Source of the DNA: Desulfobacterales bacterium
Lineage (GTDB): Bacteria; Desulfobacterota; Desulfobacteria; Desulfobacterales; JAHEIW01
DNA length: 64,000 bases
Direction of reading: 5' to 3'
Assembly: GCA_030066985.1 (NCBI GenBank)
Contig: JASJAN010000007.1
Location: 1-64,000 of the forward strand
Positions within the stretch are counted from its first letter, which is position 1; every line of letters begins with the position of its first letter. Positions 58,455-64,000 of this stretch are shown piece after piece. Position numbers and translations under genes: made by a program. The notes beneath the pieces are model-generated. The model saw only the letters and a program-made list of their open reading frames with translations, made no database searches and was not told the origin of the DNA.

Positions 58455-60545
58455 ATGCCAGAAAAAAAGTCAATTCAGATCAAAGATCTGTTAAAGCATC
58501 CCCAGGTGCTCAAAGTCACTGACAATGTCAATGCGGAACTGCTGGAACGAAGACAATATTCGCCGCCGGTCTGCCAGGCCTTAACCAAGAAATTTTCCCG
58601 TCTGCAGCAAGCCGATGGATTTCAATTTTCGGTGGATCCAGAAGCACAAAAGCAGCTGCCCGACATTATCGGCAATACGGTTCAGAAAATACAGGGTCTT
58701 GACAAGGCTGATACCAAGTTAACCGAGACCTATCAAAAAAGGCGAAACATCGGCATTGTCTTTTCCGGGGGGCCGGCTCCCGGCGGACACAACGTGATTG
58801 CCGGGCTGTATGATGCCGTGAAAAAGGCCAACCCAAAATCCAGGGTGTACGGATTTCTAGTCGGTCCGGATGGGATTATCGAAAATGAAGCGCTCGAACT
58901 CAACGATGAGCTGGTAGATGCTTACCGCAATCTGGGCGGTTTTACCATGATCAAAACCGGTCGAACCAAAATCGATACGCCTGACAAGATGGCACTGTGC
59001 CGGGCTACCTGTAAAAAACTGGATTTGGATGCCCTGGTAATTGTGGGCGGAGATGATTCCAACACCAATGCTGCTTTTTTGGCCCAGGAAATGTTTGCCG
59101 ACGGGGTGCAGGTTATTGGTGTCCCCAAGACGATCGACGGCGATATCCAGGTCAGAGATGATAACGGCCGCATCCTTTGCGCCATGTCATTCGGATTTCA
59201 CACCGCCGCGCGTGCATTTGCCAATTCCATCAGTAATTTGTGCACCGACAGCAGCTCCGATGTGAAATACTGGCATATTTGTAAAGTCATGGGCCGGGTG
59301 GCCAGCCACCTGGCGCTGGAGGTGGCTTTGCAAACCCATGCCAACATGACGCTCATCGGTGAGGACCTGGCCGATTATGTCGATCAAAGGCGGCTTGAAA
59401 AAGCGAGCAAGGAGGGCAGGGTTGATTACCATGCTTACGGGATCACTTTGCGTCATCTCTCAAGGGTCATCTGTGAAGGCATCGTGCGGCGGGCAGCCAT
59501 TGGCAAAAATTACGGTGTCATCGTGGTACCCGAAGGGGTTTTGGAATTTATCAACGAAATTCAGGTATTCATCATCAAGTTGAATACCATAATTGCTGAT
59601 CACAACCAAACCCGCGATCAGGATTTTCATGCCGCCTTTCCACTACTGGAAGACAAACTGGAGTATTTGCGACGTCTGGCCCAGCGCTCCAGAGAGGATG
59701 CCTCTTTTACGCTCTGGAACACACGCGATGACGACCTGTTTAACGACATTCCGGCTTTTTTTCAGGAAGGGCTCTTGATGGAAAGGGATAGTCACGGTAA
59801 TTTCCCGTTTTCTCAGGTTGAAACCGAGAAGGTCTTGATGGATCTGGTCACCGATTATCTGAACATTCTAAAAGAAGAAGGCCGTTACCGTCTGGGTATT
59901 CACAAAAACCATTACCGCAAAACCTTGAAGCGTGCCGATCTGGACCCAGACATATTTGGTCCCCTGCTATTTGAAAATTACGGACAGGCTGACATTTTGT
60001 TGAGAAAATCTGCCATTATGTCTCTCAAAACCCTCAAGCAGACCCTGGCCGATGGCGAAATGCTAAAGGCAAATAAAGCCATTCCGGCGGCAATTGAAAA
60101 AATCTTTAAAAAGTCGGTTCCGGCCTTAAAGACGCAAAATCATTTTTACGGATATGACGGCCGGGGTAACGATCCAACGCGTTTTGATTGTATATACACC
60201 TATAATCTGGGGCGGACCGTCTTCAGCCTGATTGCCAACGGGGCCACTGGGCAGATGGCCGCCATTCGAAATCTGGAGCAGGATTTTTCTAAATGGGAGC
60301 CCATCGGCATACCGATTGCGCCCTTGATGCATCTTGAAGAACGTAAAGGCCGTCTGGCACTGGTATTGGAAAAAAGTATTGTCGACGTCCAGTCTGCCGC
60401 GTTTCAAATCGTTAAGGCCAATCGTGAACGTTGGTTGGCGGCGAATACCGCAGGCGACCATTTCAGAAGGCCGGGTCCCATCAGATTTACCGGAAAAAGC
60501 GAGGAGGAACGACCCATCACCCTTGAATTAAATGCGATTTGTTGA
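58455..60545 (+). CDS. Pyrophosphate-dependent 6-phosphofructokinase
   Basis: 696 residues from ATG 58455, which has GGAG 6 nt upstream; the ATG at 58449 sits directly on that site. PPi-type motifs: GIVFSGGPAPGGHNVIAGL, VGGDDSNTNA (the Asp after GGD marks PPi use), PKTIDGDIQV catalytic loop, MGRVASHLA and PEGVLEF. It interconverts fructose 6-phosphate and fructose 1,6-bisphosphate using PPi, saving ATP; such enzymes are reversible and common in anaerobes. It is longer than the 550-residue plant/spirochaete-type enzyme, with about 140 extra C-terminal residues of unassigned function. Monocistronic. Confidence 0.92.
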   Translation: MPEKKSIQIKDLLKHPQVLKVTDNVNAELLERRQYSPPVCQALTKKFSRLQQADGFQFSVDPEAQKQLPDIIGNTVQKIQGLDKADTKLTETYQKRRNIGIVFSGGPAPGGHNVIAGLYDAVKKANPKSRVYGFLVGPDGIIENEALELNDELVDAYRNLGGFTMIKTGRTKIDTPDKMALCRATCKKLDLDALVIVGGDDSNTNAAFLAQEMFADGVQVIGVPKTIDGDIQVRDDNGRILCAMSFGFHTAARAFANSISNLCTDSSSDVKYWHICKVMGRVASHLALEVALQTHANMTLIGEDLADYVDQRRLEKASKEGRVDYHAYGITLRHLSRVICEGIVRRAAIGKNYGVIVVPEGVLEFINEIQVFIIKLNTIIADHNQTRDQDFHAAFPLLEDKLEYLRRLAQRSREDASFTLWNTRDDDLFNDIPAFFQEGLLMERDSHGNFPFSQVETEKVLMDLVTDYLNILKEEGRYRLGIHKNHYRKTLKRADLDPDIFGPLLFENYGQADILLRKSAIMSLKTLKQTLADGEMLKANKAIPAAIEKIFKKSVPALKTQNHFYGYDGRGNDPTRFDCIYTYNLGRTVFSLIANGATGQMAAIRNLEQDFSKWEPIGIPIAPLMHLEERKGRLALVLEKSIVDVQSAAFQIVKANRERWLAANTAGDHFRRPGPIRFTGKSEEERPITLELNAIC

Positions 60546-60674
60546 TTGCAATCATGGTGGGCTTAGCGGTAGGATAATAGTTTGATAGATATCGGTAACT
60601 TATTTTCGGTCGCCTGCGACGGCAAACCGGCGCTTTTCCATTTGGTTTTTTTGATCCGATGATCTGAGAGGCTC

Positions 60675-61808
60675 ATGAAAACGCAGTTGAGTAAACAAAT
60701 TAGCATTGCCAAGCATATCATTGATGGAACCATTACGATTGATTCCATCACTGAATTCCACGGCATGCTTCAAATTTTCCCTAATGACCCGGCCTTACAC
60801 CGGGCATATGCCGATCTTCTGCTTCGCAAGCAACTACCGGATGCGGCCGCTCAAGCTTACCATCAGGCGGCAAATTTATATACCACAGCCGGTCTGCTGC
60901 TGCAGGCAATTGTTTGTCAATTCCTAAAATGGCAAGTCAAAAAGCCGTTGGCGGCTGAAACACAAGAACTGTGGCAAACCCTGCAAAATAGCAAATACCA
61001 CGAAATACCGACGAATGCGTTTTTTGCGAGTTTATCGCAACCAGCACTTTTAGAGCTGATTAAACAAATCGAGATCGTTCGTCTGCCGGCTGGAAGGACG
61101 ATCAGCAAGATCGGCAACGCGGAAAACGCACTTTATTTTATTGTTGCCGGCGCGATCAAAGCGACAACCTATGAACCGCTAAAAAAAGCCGATGATGATC
61201 AGCCCAAATCAAGTGTCATCTTATCCGAAAATGATTTTTTCGGGCACGTTTATCCATTAAAAGAAAAGCGACTGTCTTACTGCCATACGGTGACCACCGG
61301 TCGGACAGAGCTTGTCAGAATCATGCAGGAAAATCTGCGACAGGTTTGTCGCAAACACCCCAAGATTGAATTGGCCCTTATCGATTTGTTTAAGGTGCGT
61401 TCCGAAAAACAGGATATAGAAGCCTTGCGCGCGGTTCGCAAGGCGGATCGGCATAAACTGCCTATCAAAATGAACCTAAAGATCTGGCCGGGAACAGCCG
61501 GACATTATGGACTTATTCTGGATGGTCTCTGCCGGGATATTTCAATCGATGGGATGTGCATTGTGCTGGATGCCAAATATGCCAATGTCTCATCGATCTA
61601 TAAATCGATCCAAAATGCAAAAATAGAAATGTCCATGCCGTCAGAAGCAATGACCATTAATGTGCTGGGCTCAATTGCCTGGAGTAAGGAAATATTCGAT
61701 GAGCAGCAGCAACGAACGGTTGCCCTGGGGATCCGGTTTGAGGAGATGTCGCCCCAAATGAGCGGATTGTTGATGGTATTTGCGAATCTGCTGAATGAAA
61801 GCGAGTAG
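60675..61808 (+). CDS. cNMP-binding and PilZ domain signalling protein
   Basis: 377 residues. An N-terminal TPR-like helical region (LHRAYADLLLRKQLPDAAAQ, about 35-105) is followed by a cyclic-nucleotide-binding fold (about 115-240, LPAGRTISKIGNAENALYFI) and a PilZ domain (about 255-375), with RxxxR-type RKADRHK and CRDISIDGMCIV, which supplies the DxSxxG c-di-GMP motif. No DNA-binding helix-turn-helix is seen, so it is a soluble receptor coupling two second messengers. The cyclase (11682) and HD-GYP (62332) genes in the window could supply and remove such messengers, by inference. Confidence 0.8.
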   Translation: MKTQLSKQISIAKHIIDGTITIDSITEFHGMLQIFPNDPALHRAYADLLLRKQLPDAAAQAYHQAANLYTTAGLLLQAIVCQFLKWQVKKPLAAETQELWQTLQNSKYHEIPTNAFFASLSQPALLELIKQIEIVRLPAGRTISKIGNAENALYFIVAGAIKATTYEPLKKADDDQPKSSVILSENDFFGHVYPLKEKRLSYCHTVTTGRTELVRIMQENLRQVCRKHPKIELALIDLFKVRSEKQDIEALRAVRKADRHKLPIKMNLKIWPGTAGHYGLILDGLCRDISIDGMCIVLDAKYANVSSIYKSIQNAKIEMSMPSEAMTINVLGSIAWSKEIFDEQQQRTVALGIRFEEMSPQMSGLLMVFANLLNESE

Positions 61809-61928
61809 CAACTGGCAGCAAGGTTGGATGCCAGCGCCTAATAGACTCAAAAATGAATCGATTGACTGAGATTAGAGACGATACGCGTTTAGGCGTAACC
61901 TGGACTTTAAATGAACTAAAGCAGTTGG

Positions 61929-62213
61929 CTATTCGTAATACTCGCTTTCCAGCTTATGTCTTTGATCTTCGTTAATCATTCCCAATTCCACGAGCAAATC
62001 GCCGATACCCGCGTCGCGCAAGTAATCGATTTTGAGTATCTTTGCCGGCTTTTTCTCCTTCAAGCTGAAAAAGGTGTAATGCAGGTGCAGATTCGTTTTC
62101 TTAAGAAGGTGAACATCTTTGCCGTGAAATATGAAATGATTGTCCATAATGAAATAGCCGACTGCCGCTAGGATACCAATCAGGATATAGTTCTTAATTC
62201 TTGCATTCATCAT
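61929..62213 (-). CDS. Small membrane-anchored hypothetical protein
   Basis: 94 residues. It begins MMNARIKNYILIGILAAVGY, with one hydrophobic segment (about 8-24), followed by a basic soluble domain ending in LLVELGMINEDQRHKLESEY. No cysteines. The C-terminal helix resembles motifs found in type II secretion/GspE N-terminal regions (IGDLLVELGMINEDQ), which is a weak resemblance only. It faces HD-GYP divergently. Function unknown. Confidence 0.5.
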   Translation of the reverse strand: MMNARIKNYILIGILAAVGYFIMDNHFIFHGKDVHLLKKTNLHLHYTFFSLKEKKPAKILKIDYLRDAGIGDLLVELGMINEDQRHKLESEYYE

Positions 62214-62331
62214 TATGACCTTATAATATTGAGATACAATATACGTGGGTTTGTGTGATCACCAATTCTTATCATTTTATCAAACCACGCCTGGTTCGTC
62301 AATTACCGCCGATTTTTAGGAATATAACTAT

Positions 62332-63675
62332 ATGAATAAATTGAAAAAACTTATGAGATATCGTGTCGATATGGCCGATTACATGGTCCTGACCGCCATC
62401 TTTTTAGGGGCCTTGTATTGGGCGCTGGAATCCCTTCTCAATGTTTTTTCACCGGACGAAATCAGTTTCTACCAGCAGATCTTCGGGCCCAATATCAGTG
62501 AAATCTGGCCGCGGCTCATCGTGTTTTGCCTGTTTTTGATGTTTGGCTCTCACGTTCAATTTACGATCAATGAACGCAAGAAAGCGGCGGAAGCGTTGCG
62601 GGAAAGTGAGGAAAAATATCGAACGATTCTCGAAAGTATCGAAGAGGGGTACTATGAGGTCGACTTTGAGGGGTATTTTACGTTTGTAAATGATTCGCTG
62701 TGTAAAATACTCAATATACCCAAAATGGATCTGAGGTTTATGACCCTTTGGGAATTTATGGATGATGAGAATGCCGGCCTCATCTATGAAACCTTTTTGG
62801 AGTGCCGTCGCAGCGGCAGGCCGGTTAAAGCTTTTGACTGTGAATTCAAGATAGAAGGCGCCACTTTATTCATTGAAGCCTCGGCCGCTTTGTTGCAGGA
62901 TTCAAAGGGTGCGCCCATCGGATATCGCGGTGTGTTGCGGGACCGGACCGAAAAGAAGAAAATGGAAATGGATTTGCTCGAATCCTACCGCAAAGTGCAT
63001 GAAGCCCGTAGTGCCACCATCTTGGGTCTTGCCAAACTCGCCGAATATCGTGATGAGGGCACCGGCACCCATCTGGAAAGGATTCGGGAATATTCCAGGA
63101 TTCTGGCGGTGCAATTGGCTGAAAATTCCAAATTTAAAGACCGCATCGACCAACTGTATATTGACGATATTTATCAGTCCTCCATTTTACACGATATCGG
63201 AAAAGTCGGCACACCAGATGCGCTTTTGCTTAAACCCGGGGAACTGACTGAGGAAGAGTTTGATATCATTAAACGCCATACCATCATGGGCGGCAATGCG
63301 TTAAAGGCTATCGATTCACAGATCGAGGGGAAATCCTTTCTGGCGATGGGCAAGGAAATTGCCTACAACCACCACGAAAAATGGGATGGTACCGGTTATC
63401 CTCGCGGCTTAAAAGGCGAAGCCATTCCATTATCGGCGCGCATCATTGCTGTCGCAGACGTGTATGATGCCCTGACCACCAAACGTTTTTATAAAGAAGC
63501 CTATTCACACGACAAAGCCAAAACAATGATTATCCGCTTAAAAGGCAAGCACTTTGATCCGGAGATTGTTGAGGCCTTTATAGTTATCGAAAAAGAATTC
63601 AACCGCGTGCGCAAGGAACGGCTGCAAGAGGAAGCGGCTTTTGATCAGGAGAGGGTGCAAGCGGTCGGCCACTAA
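62332..63675 (+). CDS. Membrane PAS-HD-GYP cyclic-di-GMP phosphodiesterase
   Basis: 447 residues. Two membrane segments (about 19-38 and 60-78), a PAS domain (about 90-210, EEKYRTILESIEEGYYEVDF), and an HD-GYP domain (about 225-430) with the HD dyad at 287-288 (SSILHDIGKVG), HHEKWDGTGYPRGL including GYP at 355-357, and a third ligand region IIAVADVYDALTT. It should hydrolyse c-di-GMP in response to a PAS-sensed signal. It lies near a PilZ receptor gene (60675). The start ATG at 62332 has only a weak AGGAA-like site. Confidence 0.92.
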   Translation: MNKLKKLMRYRVDMADYMVLTAIFLGALYWALESLLNVFSPDEISFYQQIFGPNISEIWPRLIVFCLFLMFGSHVQFTINERKKAAEALRESEEKYRTILESIEEGYYEVDFEGYFTFVNDSLCKILNIPKMDLRFMTLWEFMDDENAGLIYETFLECRRSGRPVKAFDCEFKIEGATLFIEASAALLQDSKGAPIGYRGVLRDRTEKKKMEMDLLESYRKVHEARSATILGLAKLAEYRDEGTGTHLERIREYSRILAVQLAENSKFKDRIDQLYIDDIYQSSILHDIGKVGTPDALLLKPGELTEEEFDIIKRHTIMGGNALKAIDSQIEGKSFLAMGKEIAYNHHEKWDGTGYPRGLKGEAIPLSARIIAVADVYDALTTKRFYKEAYSHDKAKTMIIRLKGKHFDPEIVEAFIVIEKEFNRVRKERLQEEAAFDQERVQAVGH

Positions 63676-64000
63676 TTCGTTTCCATATGGAAATGGCCCT
63701 TTGTTCGATGAGCTGCGTTCTCCGCGAATTTTCCGTCTGCAACGTACTTCATGTACGCCTTGACGGAAATCCTTGTGTCCGCCTCAGGCGGACTCATCAA
63801 AATCCGCCTGCGGCGGACCAAATTGGAAACGATTTATCACTCTCCAATAATGCCCTATCATTCTTGGATTGGCGCCTATCCTTAATTTAAATGCAACTGA
63901 TAGTTATTTCCGCTTTCGTCAAAGTCAGGTAGAAAAATCCCCAATCCTTCCTTTTCATGAAAATTTGCAGTGTGGCGCTAAACTCTAACAATACCTGAAA
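63676..64000. other. Right-end gap with palindromic element N
   Basis: Non-coding to the window edge as far as can be seen. Its left part is element N (63680-63818). The last 150 bases show no gene. Confidence 0.4.
63680..63818. repeat. Palindromic element N with CCGCC hairpins
   Basis: TTTCCATATGGAAA (63680-63693) is followed by GATGAG (63707-63712) paired with CTCATC (63793-63798), TTCCGTC (63731-63737) with GACGGAA (63762-63768), GTAC/GTAC at the tip, and two small hairpins, GTCCGCCTCAGGCGGAC (63777-63793) and TCCGCCTGCGGCGGA (63803-63817). The whole forms a branched stem downstream of the HD-GYP gene. Confidence 0.6.

Overview
The window looks like a chromosomal segment of an anaerobic Desulfobacterota (former Deltaproteobacteria) organism, most probably close to the Desulfobacterales. 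This rests on gene content, not on a database search: a tungsten-type aldehyde:ferredoxin oxidoreductase with a Tat-type Fe-S partner, a pyrophosphate-dependent phosphofructokinase, an AckA/Pta acetate couple in which Pta carries a BioD-like N-terminal domain, many stand-alone GAF/PAS/HD-GYP/PilZ signalling proteins, and a low-to-moderate GC core with a more AT-rich left end. No CRISPR array, insertion sequence, prophage or rRNA operon was seen.

Layout. 0-6.5 kb is AT-rich and accessory in character: the start of an unknown Arg-rich protein, a run of strong palindromes, an AAA ATPase fused to a SPOR domain, a zinc-ribbon membrane protein, a small secreted protein and a GAF-PAS-LuxR regulator. 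6.5-11.1 kb holds an aldehyde:ferredoxin oxidoreductase, its apparently broken Fe-S partner and an Old Yellow Enzyme. 11.7-17.4 kb is signalling: an adenylate cyclase-TolB-TPR protein and a histidine kinase/sigma54 response-regulator pair. 17.5-20 kb holds FabH, IHF alpha, a small acidic protein and tRNA-Thr(CGU). 20-33 kb is a plus-strand housekeeping run: Mfd, two SurA-like proteins, a RodZ-like protein, MgtE, RecO, a GHMP kinase and GlyQ/GlyS. 33-45 kb contains an orphan ribbon-helix-helix protein, a vWA-OmpA lipoprotein, glycerate kinase, AckA, Pta and a GcvT plus two-flavoprotein operon. 45-55 kb has a small PC4-like protein, a nucleoside phosphorylase overlapping LigA, acylphosphatase, HU, FtsY and SMC. 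55-58 kb is a polar amino-acid ABC importer, and 58-64 kb holds PPi-phosphofructokinase, a cNMP/PilZ protein, a small membrane protein and an HD-GYP phosphodiesterase.

Together the genes cover central carbon and acetate energy metabolism (PPi-PFK, glycerate kinase, AckA, Pta), envelope biogenesis (SurA pair, RodZ, OmpA), genome maintenance (Mfd, RecO, LigA, SMC, HU, IHF) and nucleotide second-messenger signalling (cAMP-type cyclase, cNMP receptor, PilZ, HD-GYP).

The most unusual signal is not a protein. From about 17 kb rightwards many intergenic gaps are filled by 60-150 bp palindromes, each made of a different short degenerate word repeated on one arm and complemented on the other. Some copies are demonstrably homologous: the gaps at 29.87 and 42.31 kb share 28 of 30 bases. 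The second is an Fe-S protein gene whose apparent start codon is ACG and whose first cysteine of one [4Fe-4S] motif is replaced by an in-frame TAA.
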